A DNA stretch of 64,000 nt from Yaniella halotolerans DSM 15476 (GCF_000420805.1 NZ_ATVQ01000001.1:434001-498000); one strand, 5' to 3'. Positions 7,815 through 17,456 are shown, numbered from the stretch's first letter. Notes: generated by a model not told the origin, from the letters alone. Numbers and translations: made by a program.

Positions 7815-9293
7815 ATGAACGTCACTGCTTTCGATTTCTCAGCAAAGCACAATCGTCCGGGCAAAATTGTTGCCCTTCACCTGAACTACCCGTCCCGCAT
7901 CGAACAGCGCGGACGCAATCCAAAATTCCCAGGCTACTTTCTGAAGGCCACTTCTTCGATCGCAGCCACTGGTTCGACCATTGAACGTCCGGCCGGCACC
8001 GAGCTGCTCGCTTATGAAGGCGAAATCGCGCTGGTTATCGGTAAAGATGCCCGCCGCGTTTCACCAGAAGACGGCTGGTCCTACGTTTCTGGCATCACCG
8101 CAGCAAACGACTGGGGCCTGTACGATCTGCGCCACGCAGACAAGGGTTCCAACGTCAAAAACAAATCCGGTGACAACTACACGCCGCTGGGCCCAGCGGT
8201 TATCGACGCCGAAGGCATCGATCCAGCCCAGCTGCGGGTCCGCACCTGGGTTAACGGCAAAGTCACCCAGGATGACACCACCGACGACCTGGTCTTCCCA
8301 TTTGGCCAGCTCATCGCAGACCTCTCCCAGATGATGACCCTTGAAGCAGGCGACGTCATTTTGACCGGTACTCCTGCAGGCTCCTCGGTTGCTCAGCCGG
8401 GCGACGTCGTTGAAGTGGAAGTCGATGCACCAAATGCACAGGGCGCACCATCAACCGGCCGTCTTGTCTCCAATGTTGCCGAAGCCGACTTCTCCCTGGC
8501 CGACTACGGTCACGGTCCAAAAGTTGACGACGTCCAGCGCGAAGAAGCCTGGGGCTCGAAAGCAGCAGCAGGTATCGAAGATCCACGTGCCATTCTGACC
8601 GATGAACTGCGTGAAAAAATCTCCCAGACCGCCGTTGCCACCATCGTTGCCAACATGCGCAAGCGCGGTATCAACAACTGCACCATCGACGGTCCAACCC
8701 CGATGCACCCTGGTCGTCAGATCCTGGGCTTCGCCAAAACCCTGCGCTATGTGCCAAACCGCGAAGACCTGTTCAAAAAACACGGTGGCGGTTTCAACAA
8801 GCAGAAACAGGCCATGGATTCGGTCCAGCACGACGATATCGTCGTCATGGAAGCACGCGGCGAAAAGGGCACCGGAACACTCGGTGACGTCTTGGCCATG
8901 CGCGCAAAAGTTCGCGGTGCAAACGCGATCATCACCGACGGTGGTGTTCGTGACTCCGCGGCCGTGCAGGATGTAGACATTCCGGTCTACTCCAACGGCA
9001 ACCACCCTGCAGTTTTGGGTCGTCGTCATGTTCCTTGGGAAATGGACGGCACGATTGCTTGCGGCGGCACCACCGTGCAGCCAGGCGACATCATCATCGG
9101 TGATGACGACGGCGTCGTCGTGGTCCCACCGGAGATGCTCGTCGAAATTATCGACGAATCATTCGAACAAGAACAGCAAGACGAGTGGGTCTACGAACAG
9201 GTCAAGAACGGTGCTGCCGTTGATGGCCTATTCCCACCAACGGGTGAGTGGAAAGCCAAGTACGAGGCGTACCGCGCGGAGCAAAGCAACTAA
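7815..9293 (+). CDS. FAH-family isomerase fused to an RraA-like domain (homoprotocatechuate pathway)
   Basis: A 492-residue fusion. Residues 1 to about 245 are a fumarylacetoacetate-hydrolase fold: YEGEIALVIGKDARRV, GITAANDWGLYDLR, and the end of the fold VILTGTPAGSS, the HpaG type that isomerises 2-hydroxyhepta-2,4-diene-1,7-dioate. Residues about 265-470 are RraA/HMG-aldolase-like: TIDGPTPMHPGRQI, GALxDVLA-like GTLGDVLAMRAK, the ring GGVRDSAAVQ, and GDIIIGDDDGVVVVP. In enterobacteria the decarboxylase half of HpaG is a second FAH domain; some RraA-fold proteins decarboxylate oxo-acids, so I infer the RraA half performs the 5-oxopent-3-ene-1,2,5-tricarboxylate decarboxylation. GGAGG precedes the ATG chosen at 7815. 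It leads the gntR-hpaE-hpaD cluster. Confidence 0.85.
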   Translation: MNVTAFDFSAKHNRPGKIVALHLNYPSRIEQRGRNPKFPGYFLKATSSIAATGSTIERPAGTELLAYEGEIALVIGKDARRVSPEDGWSYVSGITAANDWGLYDLRHADKGSNVKNKSGDNYTPLGPAVIDAEGIDPAQLRVRTWVNGKVTQDDTTDDLVFPFGQLIADLSQMMTLEAGDVILTGTPAGSSVAQPGDVVEVEVDAPNAQGAPSTGRLVSNVAEADFSLADYGHGPKVDDVQREEAWGSKAAAGIEDPRAILTDELREKISQTAVATIVANMRKRGINNCTIDGPTPMHPGRQILGFAKTLRYVPNREDLFKKHGGGFNKQKQAMDSVQHDDIVVMEARGEKGTGTLGDVLAMRAKVRGANAIITDGGVRDSAAVQDVDIPVYSNGNHPAVLGRRHVPWEMDGTIACGGTTVQPGDIIIGDDDGVVVVPPEMLVEIIDESFEQEQQDEWVYEQVKNGAAVDGLFPPTGEWKAKYEAYRAEQSN

Positions 9294-9968
9294 ATGGAGC
9301 CCAATGGTCTCTCCAAAGCCGATCAGGCCCACCAGCATGTGCTGGAGGGCATTACCTCCGGGCACTACCAGCCCGGTGATCGGCTCGTGCTTTCGACAAT
9401 TGCCAATGAACTTGGCATGTCGGTCGTTCCGGTGCGAGAGGCCATTCGGCGGTTGCAAACCGATGATCTGGTGCAGTTTCAACGCAACGTTGGGGCCACG
9501 GTCACCGGTATCGACCCGGTCGAATACCGCTACACCATGGAAACCCTAGCGTTGACCGAAGGCTACTCCACGGCACAGTGTGCACCGCTGGTCACCAATG
9601 AGACCCTGGAGAAAGCCCGTGGCATCAACGAGCAGATGAGAGCACTCGTTGCACAGGACTTCGCACCTGAGAAGTTCACTGAACTCAACGAGCAGTTTCA
9701 TTCGGCACTGTTTGAACACCACCAGAACCCGCACATCCTCGATCTCGTGCACCGCGGCTGGAATCGTTTGGCGGCACTTCGCTCGTCAACCTTTTCCTTT
9801 GTGCCTTCACGGGCCATCAGCTCGGTTGCCGAACACGAACAACTGCTGACACTCATCGCCGATGGCGCAGAGTTTTCGGTCATCGAATCGGCTGCTCGAA
9901 ACCACCGGCTCAATACCCTGAACGCCTATCTGAACCATCATGCGAAATCCACAACCATAGATTTTTAG
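9294..9968 (+). CDS. GntR-family (FCD type) regulator of homoprotocatechuate genes
   Basis: A 224-residue regulator. The winged helix occupies residues 8-70 (QHVLEGITSGHYQPGDRL, then the recognition segment VVPVREAIRRLQTDDLV), and residues 80-215 form the FCD effector domain with candidate metal-binding residues in ELNEQFHSALFEHHQNP and the HEQLL and ARNHR segments. Its ATG follows the stop of the FAH-RraA gene without a gap (TAAATG), so it is co-translated with the operon it most likely controls. The palindrome at 7752-7763, repeated before hpaH, is its probable target. FCD regulators usually respond to the pathway substrate or an intermediate and act as repressors; that sign is inferred. 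Confidence 0.9.
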   Translation: MEPNGLSKADQAHQHVLEGITSGHYQPGDRLVLSTIANELGMSVVPVREAIRRLQTDDLVQFQRNVGATVTGIDPVEYRYTMETLALTEGYSTAQCAPLVTNETLEKARGINEQMRALVAQDFAPEKFTELNEQFHSALFEHHQNPHILDLVHRGWNRLAALRSSTFSFVPSRAISSVAEHEQLLTLIADGAEFSVIESAARNHRLNTLNAYLNHHAKSTTIDF

Positions 9969-9987
9969 CAACATTCGAAAGGACGAC

Positions 9988-11487
9988 ATGACAAACGGCA
10001 AACCCGCAAACATGCCAGATCAAATCCGTCACTACATCAACGGTGAATGGGTCGACTCGATCGACGGCGACACCTTCGACGTACTCAACCCGGTAACCAA
10101 CGAGGCCTACATCAAGTCCTCATCCGGTAAAGTCGCCGACATCGATGCCGCTGTCAAAGCAGCAAAAGAAGCTTTCGACAACGGCCCATGGCCACACATG
10201 CTGCCACGCGAACGCTCCCGCATCCTGCACAACATTGCCGACGTCGTTGAGACTCGTCAGCAGGAACTCGCCGAAATGGAAACCTGGGACTCCGGTCTGC
10301 CGATCTCCCAGACCCTGGGCCAGGCTCGTCGCGCCGCAGAGAACTTCCGTTTCTTCGCCGACCTGATCGTTTCCCAGCACGACAACGCCTTCAAGGTGCC
10401 AGGTCGTCAGGCAAACTACGTCAACCGCAAGCCAAAGGGCGTTGCCGGTCTGATCACCCCGTGGAACACCCCGTTCATGCTGGAATCCTGGAAACTCGGT
10501 CCAGCTCTGGCAACCGGTAACACCGTGGTCTTGAAACCAGCCGAATTCACCCCGCTGTCGGCCTCCCTGTGGCCAGGCATCTTCGAAGAAGCTGGCCTGC
10601 CAGTCGGTGTCTTCAACATGGTCAACGGCTACGGCGAAGAAGGCTTCGCTGGTGACTCACTGGTCAAGCACCCAGATGTGCCATTGATCTCGTTTACCGG
10701 TGAATCGTCCACCGGTAAGCTCATCTCGGCCAACGCTGCACCATACCTCAAGGGCCTCTCGATGGAACTGGGTGGCAAATCCCCAGCCATCGTCTTTGAC
10801 GACGCCGACCTCGACGCCGCGATCAACGCAACCGTCTTTGGTGTGTTCTCCCTGAACGGCGAACGTTGCACCGCCGGCTCACGCATCCTGGTCCAGCGCA
10901 GCATCTACGACGAATTCGTCGAGCGCTACGCAGCCCAGGCCGCCAACGTCAAAGTCGGTCTGCCAAGCGACCCGAAAACCGAAGTTGGTGCACTGGTTCA
11001 CCCAGAGCACTTCGACAAGGTTTGGTCCTACGTCCAGATCGGTAAAGAAGAAGCACGCCTGGTCGCCGGTGGTGACCGTCCGGAAGAATTCCCAGAAGGA
11101 AACTTCCTGCAGCCAACCGTCTTCGCCGACGTTGCGCCAGATGCACGCATCTTCCAGGAAGAAATCTTCGGGCCGGTTGTTGCGATCACACCGTTCGACA
11201 CCGACGAGGAAGCCCTCGAACTGGCGAACAACACCCAGTATGGTCTGGCCGCATACGTGTGGACCAATGACCTGAAGCGCTCCCACAACTTCGCGCACAA
11301 CGTTGACGCCGGTATGGTCTGGCTCAACTCCAACAACGTTCGTGACCTGCGCACCCCATTCGGTGGTGTTAAGGCATCCGGCCTTGGTCAGGAAGGTGGC
11401 TACCGCTCGATCGACTTCTACACCGATCAGCAGGCAGTCCACATCAACCTGGGCGAAGTACACAACCCAGTATTCGGTCAACAGTAA
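9988..11487 (+). CDS. hpaE: 5-carboxymethyl-2-hydroxymuconate semialdehyde dehydrogenase
   Basis: A 499-residue NAD(P)-dependent aldehyde dehydrogenase. The cofactor-binding segment TPWNTPFMLESWKLGPALA is near residue 155, the catalytic Glu lies in MELGGKSP, the catalytic Cys in NGERCTAGSR, and the C-terminal LRTPFGGVKASGLGQEGG is typical of the HpaE/betaine aldehyde group. Context decides the substrate: it lies between the pathway regulator and the ring-cleaving HpaD, so it should oxidise the HpaD product to the dicarboxylate. AAAGGA precedes the ATG by 7 nt. Codon use here is strongly biased (frequent CCA, GAA, CTG), as in highly expressed genes. Confidence 0.92.
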   Translation: MTNGKPANMPDQIRHYINGEWVDSIDGDTFDVLNPVTNEAYIKSSSGKVADIDAAVKAAKEAFDNGPWPHMLPRERSRILHNIADVVETRQQELAEMETWDSGLPISQTLGQARRAAENFRFFADLIVSQHDNAFKVPGRQANYVNRKPKGVAGLITPWNTPFMLESWKLGPALATGNTVVLKPAEFTPLSASLWPGIFEEAGLPVGVFNMVNGYGEEGFAGDSLVKHPDVPLISFTGESSTGKLISANAAPYLKGLSMELGGKSPAIVFDDADLDAAINATVFGVFSLNGERCTAGSRILVQRSIYDEFVERYAAQAANVKVGLPSDPKTEVGALVHPEHFDKVWSYVQIGKEEARLVAGGDRPEEFPEGNFLQPTVFADVAPDARIFQEEIFGPVVAITPFDTDEEALELANNTQYGLAAYVWTNDLKRSHNFAHNVDAGMVWLNSNNVRDLRTPFGGVKASGLGQEGGYRSIDFYTDQQAVHINLGEVHNPVFGQQ

Positions 11488-11519
11488 AACCTGGTTGGAA
11501 CCATAACCGAAGGAACATC

Positions 11520-12683
11520 ATGAAGATTGATAAAAACAAACGCACCAAAACCAGTTCGGGCTTCTACGTGTCACAGCACGCGTCAGTAAACTCGGACAAC
11601 CCTGTCCCAACCCCGAAAGCCGAAGCTCCGGATGTATTGCGGGTAGCGTACATGGAACTGCAGGTCACTGACCTTGCCGCTTCACGCAAATTCTATGTTG
11701 ACGTCTTGGGACTCCACGTATCCCACGAAGATGACAACGAGATCTACCTTCGCTCCTCGGAAGAATTCATCCACCACAACCTGCTTTTGAAAAAAGGCCC
11801 GGTTGCTGCCGTCGGTGCATTCTCCTACCGTGTACGTTCACCAGAAGACGTCGACAAAGCCGAAGCTTTCTACCAAGAGCTGGGCTGCCGCACAGAGCGT
11901 CGTAAAGATGGCTTCGTCCGCGGTATCGGCGACTCACTGCGCGTAGAAGATCCACTGGGCTTCCCATACGAGTTCTTCTACGACGTCGACCACATGGAAC
12001 GCCTCGCATGGCGCTACGATCTGCACGTACCAGGCGCCCTGGTCCGTCTCGATCACTTCAACCAGGTCACCCCAGATGTGCCACGCGCTGCCGCCTACAT
12101 GCAGGATCTCGGCTTCCGCGTCACCGAAGAAATTGCAGACGGCGAGACCGTTTACGCTGCTTGGATGCGTCGTAAACCAACCGTGCACGACACCGCAATG
12201 ACCGGTGGCAACGGTCCCCGCATGCACCACGTAGCCTTCGCAACGCACGAGAAGCACAACATCCTAGCGATTTGTGACCGTCTCGGTGCACTGCGCCAGT
12301 CGGATGCCATCGAACGCGGCCCAGGTCGCCACGGTGTCTCCAACGCGTTCTACCTCTACCTGCGTGACCCAGACGGTCACCGCGTAGAAATTTACACCCA
12401 GGACTACTGGACCGGCGACCCAGACAACCCTGTTGTTTCCTGGGACGTGCACGACAACCAGCGTCGTGACTGGTGGGGCACCCCGGTTGTACCTTCCTGG
12501 TACACCGATGCTTCATTGGTTCTGGACCTGGACGGTAACCCACAGGAAGTCGTTGAACGTACGCACGACAGCGAAATGGAAGTTACCATCGGCGCCGATG
12601 GTTTCTCCTACACTCGTGCAGACGATGAAGAAGAAATGCCAGACTGGAAGAAGGGCGAGTTCAAACTCGGCAACCAGCTCTAA
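11520..12683 (+). CDS. hpaD: Homoprotocatechuate 2,3-dioxygenase (extradiol, vicinal oxygen chelate type)
   Basis: A 387-residue ring-cleavage enzyme that opens 3,4-dihydroxyphenylacetate next to its hydroxyls. Two VOC modules are visible (residues about 40-160 and 170-300). Metal ligands align with the characterised Brevibacterium and Arthrobacter enzymes: His179 (RLDHFNQV), His237 (MHHVAFAT) and Glu290 (HRVEIYTQDY); the catalytic second-sphere His is His223 (PTVHDTAM). The metal may be Fe(II) or Mn(II); sequence alone does not decide. It is longer than the 365-residue relatives because of an N-terminal extension. GAAGGAAC precedes the ATG. It is the last gene of the operon, followed by a strong hairpin. 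Confidence 0.95.
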   Translation: MKIDKNKRTKTSSGFYVSQHASVNSDNPVPTPKAEAPDVLRVAYMELQVTDLAASRKFYVDVLGLHVSHEDDNEIYLRSSEEFIHHNLLLKKGPVAAVGAFSYRVRSPEDVDKAEAFYQELGCRTERRKDGFVRGIGDSLRVEDPLGFPYEFFYDVDHMERLAWRYDLHVPGALVRLDHFNQVTPDVPRAAAYMQDLGFRVTEEIADGETVYAAWMRRKPTVHDTAMTGGNGPRMHHVAFATHEKHNILAICDRLGALRQSDAIERGPGRHGVSNAFYLYLRDPDGHRVEIYTQDYWTGDPDNPVVSWDVHDNQRRDWWGTPVVPSWYTDASLVLDLDGNPQEVVERTHDSEMEVTIGADGFSYTRADDEEEMPDWKKGEFKLGNQL

Positions 12684-12710
12684 GGCTGCGACACACTAAC
12701 GTGTGAGCAT

Positions 12711-12754
12711 ACGACGATGCCTGCGAACCTTGTGGTTCGCAGGCATCAGTCGTT
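12711..12754. terminator. Strong bidirectional terminator between hpaD and the MFS gene
   Basis: GATGCCTGCGAACC (12716-12729) pairs perfectly with GGTTCGCAGGCATC (12734-12747) around a TTGT loop; ACGAC/GTCGT extends the stem past a one-base bulge. It lies between convergent genes and is flanked by T/A residues. Confidence 0.88.
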
Positions 12755-12764
12755 TAATTGGGTT

Positions 12765-14111
12765 CTAGTTGGTGGCGTCTGAACCGACCCGTTGCGGCCG
12801 ATGGTTTGCTTCCACGTTGGCGCCGCGCATACCGAAGAGCACCGCCGTGGCCAGCAGAATGATGACGCCGACCAGAATATAGATGGCTTGCGGAGTCCAG
12901 CCTTGATCTTGTAGCGCGCCGGTTACCGTCGGAGCGATAATGGCGCCGATCCGGCCGATACCAATCGCCCATCCGGCCCCGGTGGAACGTAGGGCAGCCG
13001 AATACGACTGCGGCGTCAACACGTAGAGCCCTGCAATACAGCCGTTGATAAATACCCCGACCAGCAGGCCAAGCAGCAACACCAAGACGAGGATCTGGGC
13101 GGTAAAGATGAAGATCATCATCAATACCGAGGCAACCACGGTAAACCAGGTCAGGACTGTTCGGGTCGACCAGCGGGCCGTAAAGAGCCCAAAGGAGACC
13201 GAACCGATGGCTCCCCCGAGGGTCAGCGCAACGGTGACGAACATTGACAAGGTCTCGCTCAGTCCGGTTGTCGTCATGAGTCGCGGCGTCCACGAGTTCA
13301 CAAAATAAAAGCCAAACATAATGACGAAGAACGCCGTCCAGATCACGAAGGTCACCCGACGGTTCTCTGGGCTGAACAGATCCATGATGCTGGTTTTCGA
13401 CTCGGTACTCGTTGGCTGTCCAACGGCGTCCAAGTCGTATTTCTCACGGTATCCCAACCGTTGGACGATCGTGTCGATCCGGCGCTGCGCCCCTGCAGGA
13501 CGACGCGAATACAGAAATGACGGAGACTCCGGCAACAGCAACACGACAAGTATCAAGACAAGTGCGGTCGCAATGCCTCCGGCGAGGAAGACCGATCGCC
13601 AGCCAAACGCGTTGATGAGTCCGACCATCGCGGTACCACCCACAGAGGCGCCAATACCGTAGCCGGCGGCATAGATACCGATGGCCAGACCGCGTCGTTT
13701 TCGAGATGCGAATTCAGCGCTGATGACATTTGTCCCAACGAGAATACCACCGATCCCAAGACCGGTGAGGACGCGCCAGATCCCCAACTGGAAAGCTGAC
13801 GAAGCAGTGGCTGAGAGCAAGAGCCCGGCGATATTCATGACCACGGCGATGATCGTCATCTTGCGGCGACCAATCCGGTCGGCGACCGGCCCTAGAAAAA
13901 GCGCCCCGATGGCCATGCCGACCAGGGCTGAACTCATGAGCAGTCCCAGCGCTAGGCCAGATAACTGAAATTCCTCGGTGATTTGGTTCGAGGCAAATGA
14001 TATGGCCAGGACGTCATAACCATCCAGCGCATTCAATAACGTACAGATCCCAATGATGAGCCACTGGTACCCGGTCATCTTGGTCGAGTCGATTTTTTCC
14101 CGAAGGTCCAC
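12765..14111 (-). CDS. MFS aromatic-acid:H+ symporter
   Basis: About 448 residues with 12 predicted membrane helices. The first helix carries LLNALDGYDVLAISFA, matching the DGYD/DGFD signature of the aromatic-acid:H+ symporter (AAHS) branch, and the loop between helices 2 and 3 has GPVADRIGRRK, the standard MFS motif. I prefer the GTG at 14111, which has GGAG upstream; an ATG at 14165 lacks a ribosome-binding site and lies among non-conserved residues. Placed convergently after hpaD, it is a good candidate for uptake of hydroxyphenylacetate or homoprotocatechuate, but no palindrome of the HPA type lies in front of it, so regulation may differ. Confidence 0.88.
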   Translation of the reverse strand: MDLREKIDSTKMTGYQWLIIGICTLLNALDGYDVLAISFASNQITEEFQLSGLALGLLMSSALVGMAIGALFLGPVADRIGRRKMTIIAVVMNIAGLLLSATASSAFQLGIWRVLTGLGIGGILVGTNVISAEFASRKRRGLAIGIYAAGYGIGASVGGTAMVGLINAFGWRSVFLAGGIATALVLILVVLLLPESPSFLYSRRPAGAQRRIDTIVQRLGYREKYDLDAVGQPTSTESKTSIMDLFSPENRRVTFVIWTAFFVIMFGFYFVNSWTPRLMTTTGLSETLSMFVTVALTLGGAIGSVSFGLFTARWSTRTVLTWFTVVASVLMMIFIFTAQILVLVLLLGLLVGVFINGCIAGLYVLTPQSYSAALRSTGAGWAIGIGRIGAIIAPTVTGALQDQGWTPQAIYILVGVIILLATAVLFGMRGANVEANHRPQRVGSDATN

Positions 14112-14261
14112 TACCCGGTTCTCCGTTCCGCTGTATCGCGCATCACAAAAACTACCTATGCTCATAGATAGTACATGTCGCAGAACACTCGATCAATTGC
14201 GGCGCATCACAGTGGTTGCGGGCGGTAGACTGCGACTCATACCCCGTATATTGGAGGACTC

Positions 14262-14942
14262 TTGGCCACGCGCACACCACCACCCGAAGTTTCTGTCGAT
14301 GAAGTACTGACGGAATTGGCTGAGCTGGAAGATCCCAAAGCCCGTGCCGTCAATGAACGCCACGGCAACGATATCGGCGTGAACCTCTCGAAGCTTCGGG
14401 CTATCGCCAAGCGACTCAAAACGCAGCACGACTTTGCCGCAGAACTCTGGGACACCGGCGACACCCAGGCACGGCTTGTTGCGCTATTAATTAGCAGCCC
14501 CAAGAAGTACACCGCCGAGCAACTGGACACCATGCTGCGTGAGGCTCGGGTACCAAAAGTCCACGACTGGCTCGTCAGCTACATTCTGAAAAAGAACCCC
14601 GAGGCCGAAAACCGACGACTGGCATGGATGGGTGATCCAGACGAGGTTGTCGCAAGCGCCGGCTGGGCACTGACCAGTGCTGCCGTTGCCAAGGATGCTG
14701 CGCATCTGCAGTTGGATGAGCTCCTCGATATGATCGAAGGCGAAATGCAGCAGGCCCCTGCTCAACTTCAGTGGGCTATGAATGAGTGTTTAGCCAGCAT
14801 TGGCATCCACCACCCGGAACATCGCGCTCGAGCACTGGATATTGGTGAACGACTCGAAGTACTCAAGGATTACCCCACTCCCCCAAACTGCACATCACCG
14901 TATGCCCCGGCGTGGATCAACGAAATGGTCTCCCGCCAATAA
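14262..14942 (+). CDS. AlkD-like DNA alkylation repair protein
   Basis: A 226-residue protein built from HEAT-like helical repeats, typical of AlkC/AlkD DNA glycosylases that remove bulky or charged N3/N7-alkylpurines. The KLRAIAKRLKTQHDFAAELWDTG stretch and the W-x6-H DWLVSYILKKNP region with conserved Trp and Asp residues support the family. The start is TTG at 14262, preceded by GGAGGACTC with ideal spacing. It stands as a single gene between the transporter and a PLP enzyme. Function is assigned by family only. Confidence 0.82.
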   Translation: MATRTPPPEVSVDEVLTELAELEDPKARAVNERHGNDIGVNLSKLRAIAKRLKTQHDFAAELWDTGDTQARLVALLISSPKKYTAEQLDTMLREARVPKVHDWLVSYILKKNPEAENRRLAWMGDPDEVVASAGWALTSAAVAKDAAHLQLDELLDMIEGEMQQAPAQLQWAMNECLASIGIHHPEHRARALDIGERLEVLKDYPTPPNCTSPYAPAWINEMVSRQ

Positions 14943-15069
14943 TCACCGAAGCTGTCTGGCTGGTTCATATTACGTTTGAAGTCCACTGCAACCCGCACGA
15001 CCATAGGCTTATACAACTGGCTTGCGAAAACCCTCGCGTTCTGGCAACAACGCATCTATCGTTGGGCCC

Positions 15070-16248
15070 ATGACGCATTCACCACATCCCACAGCTGACG
15101 AACTCTTTGATATATCAGATGAGCGTTTGCGTGAACGTGCAAGCCTCAAATGGTCCAACGTCGATGTTGACGTCTTACCCGCCTGGGTTGCCGAGATGGA
15201 TGTCCACCTCGCCCCGGCCATCATCGACACCTTACAAAGTGCCATCACTCGCCACGATGCCGGCTACCCCGGCTCGGCCGAGGGTGTTACGAAAGCGTTT
15301 TCCGATTTCGCGCAGGACCGCTGGGATTGGCAGATAGCACCGAATCAGGTGAGCATCCACGTCGATGCGGCCAGCGCCGCGGCGAAACTAATGCGCCACT
15401 ACGCAGGAACAGATCGTTCGGTGATGATTATGCCGCCGGTCTATAACCGTTTTTACGATTGGCTCGATGTGGGTGGTGTCCGCCCCGTGGAAGTTCCGTT
15501 AACGGACGTTGCCAATGGCGGCTTTTTCGATTTAGACGGCATTGAAGCAGGCCTCAAAGCTGGCACCAAGGTCATCCTGCTGTGCAATCCGCATAACCCG
15601 CTGGGTCGAGTCTTTTCCCGCCAGGAACTGGCCGAATTAGCCGACTTGGCTGAACGGTATGACGCCGTCGTCCTTTCCGATGAGATCCATGCACCGCTTG
15701 TCTACCAGGGTGTGAACTTCTCACCTTGGCTCACGGTCTCTGAGGCCGCCGCCAAAACCGGTATTGCGATTCACACCGCAACAAAATCCTGGAATTTCGC
15801 GGGACTGAAATGCGGAATCGCCGTACGCTACACCACGGGCCCGTGGCCGGATGACTTAGATGCCAAAACCTCGCTAACCGATTCGGGGTTCTGGGGCATT
15901 TTGGCCACCGAAGCAGCCTTCAGCCAGTCGCGCGACTGGCTCGACACAGTACGCGAACACTTTGCCGCCCAGACGCAGCGGCTCCCCCAGTTGCTTGCTG
16001 ATCATCTCCCCGGGGTCAATTTCCATCCTCCCGAAGCAAGTTTCTTGGCTTGGCTGGACTTCCGAGATACCGATCTGCAGGAGGAGCCTTCCGAGTACTT
16101 CTTGCGCGAAGCGCGCGTCGCTCTCAATCCAGGCACGCGCTTCGGTGCGGTAGGTGAAGGCTATGCCCGGTTGAATATGGGGACCTCAGCCGAACGGCTT
16201 CAACGCATCATCACAGCGATGGGGACCGCCTGGCCACCAACGGCTTAG
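15070..16248 (+). CDS. PLP-dependent PatB/MalY-type C-S lyase
   Basis: A 392-residue fold-type I aminotransferase relative. CNPHNPLGRVFSRQEL carries the substrate-carboxylate Asn, LSDEIHAPLVY the PLP-ring Asp, and TATKSWNFAGLKCG the Schiff-base lysine. The opening KWSNVDVDVLPAWVAEMD is the hallmark of the MalY/PatB group, which usually cleaves cystathionine or cysteine conjugates, releasing a thiol or H2S, pyruvate and ammonia. I chose the ATG giving MTHSPHPTADE. Its stop overlaps the convergent acyl-CoA dehydrogenase stop by 4 nt (TTAG). Confidence 0.88.
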   Translation: MTHSPHPTADELFDISDERLRERASLKWSNVDVDVLPAWVAEMDVHLAPAIIDTLQSAITRHDAGYPGSAEGVTKAFSDFAQDRWDWQIAPNQVSIHVDAASAAAKLMRHYAGTDRSVMIMPPVYNRFYDWLDVGGVRPVEVPLTDVANGGFFDLDGIEAGLKAGTKVILLCNPHNPLGRVFSRQELAELADLAERYDAVVLSDEIHAPLVYQGVNFSPWLTVSEAAAKTGIAIHTATKSWNFAGLKCGIAVRYTTGPWPDDLDAKTSLTDSGFWGILATEAAFSQSRDWLDTVREHFAAQTQRLPQLLADHLPGVNFHPPEASFLAWLDFRDTDLQEEPSEYFLREARVALNPGTRFGAVGEGYARLNMGTSAERLQRIITAMGTAWPPTA

Positions 16249-17456
16249 GCGCGACGTTTCGTCGTAAATGCTGATTTGCCGGTGATGGCACGACCCACAA
16301 TCAACGCCTGCATCGAGTCAGTTCCTTCATACGTGGAGATGACTTCCATATCGGTCAGGTGACGAGCCACATGGTTTTCCAACAGCAAGCCGTTGCCGCC
16401 CATCATGTCACGGGCTTCTCGGCATACTGCTAACGCTTTACGGGACGTGACCATTTTGACCATCGATGCAATCGCTTGGTTATCTTCACCTCGGGTTTGC
16501 AGCTCGGCTAAACGCATGCACATCAGTTGCATGGTGGTGACATCTGCCAGCATGGTCGCCAGTTTTTCTTGCACCAGCTGATAGTGGGCAATTGGTGCAC
16601 CGAACTGTTCGCGACCCAGTGCATAGCGTGAAGCATGTTCGAACGCTGCCATGGCATGGCCGAGTGCTTCCCACGAAGCGCCGCCACGAGTTGCCTGGAG
16701 GACCCGGTTGACGTCTTTGAACGACTGCCCGAATTCCAGTTGGTTTGCATCAGGGACCCGCACATTGTCGATTGTGATATCAGCCTGCAGGATTGAGCGT
16801 TTGCCGACCTTCCCGTCGATGACGACGGGGTTGTATCCCGCTGGATATTCCCCTTCGAGTTTTTCGACAACGAATGCCTTCACTTCGCCGTCGGCCTCGT
16901 CGCGTGCATACACTACCGTCACATCGGCAATGTGCCCGTTGCCAATCCAGCGTTTATGACCGTTTAGAATCCACGAGTCACCGTCGCGGCGGGCGGCGGT
17001 CTCCAACGCCACCGAGTCAGATCCATGATTGGGTTCCGTGAGCGCGAACGCACCGAGTTTGTCGAGCTTTGCCATATCTGGCAACCAGCGCTGGCGCTGC
17101 TCCTCGTTGCCAAGCAAATAGATGGAGCCCATCGCGAGGTTGGCGTGCACTCCCAAGAACGTGCAAACCGAGCCATCAATTCGTCCAAGCTCCCTCGCCA
17201 GCAGACCTGCTTCACGACGTGAAAATCCTGGAGCTCCATATCCCTGGACGAAGCTGCCCACAATGCCAATGTCGTTGAGCGCTGGCAGAATCTCGTAGGG
17301 GAACTCTGCGCGTTCCCAGTGTTCGTTGATCACAGGGTGTACATGTTCGATGCCGAACTGACGGATTTTATCGCGCAGTGCAATCTCTTGGACACTGAGC
17401 TCATTGTCGAGCATGAAGAAATCCGGGTGATCGATGAGCTCGTTGGTTGCTACCAA
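16245..17456 (-). CDS. Acyl-CoA dehydrogenase, glutaryl-CoA dehydrogenase-like
   Basis: A 403-residue FAD enzyme. FALTEPNHGSDSVAL is the flavin-binding signature, and TYEGTDSMQALIVGRAITG contains the catalytic Glu in the context typical of glutaryl-CoA dehydrogenase (which reads TYEGT...ALILGRAITG in characterised members). MGGNGLLLENHVARHLTDME supports the same branch. The start is TTG at 17456 with AGGAGAGG upstream. It is followed by no partner on the same strand except the upstream thioesterase gene (15 bp apart), which probably heads the transcription unit. Substrate could be glutaryl-CoA (lysine or tryptophan degradation) or a related short acyl-CoA. Confidence 0.85.
   Translation of the reverse strand: MVATNELIDHPDFFMLDNELSVQEIALRDKIRQFGIEHVHPVINEHWERAEFPYEILPALNDIGIVGSFVQGYGAPGFSRREAGLLARELGRIDGSVCTFLGVHANLAMGSIYLLGNEEQRQRWLPDMAKLDKLGAFALTEPNHGSDSVALETAARRDGDSWILNGHKRWIGNGHIADVTVVYARDEADGEVKAFVVEKLEGEYPAGYNPVVIDGKVGKRSILQADITIDNVRVPDANQLEFGQSFKDVNRVLQATRGGASWEALGHAMAAFEHASRYALGREQFGAPIAHYQLVQEKLATMLADVTTMQLMCMRLAELQTRGEDNQAIASMVKMVTSRKALAVCREARDMMGGNGLLLENHVARHLTDMEVISTYEGTDSMQALIVGRAITGKSAFTTKRRA

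Noticed and set aside
10879-11481. A 200-codon minus-strand open frame
   Set aside because: It is antisense to hpaE and exists because of that gene's biased third positions.
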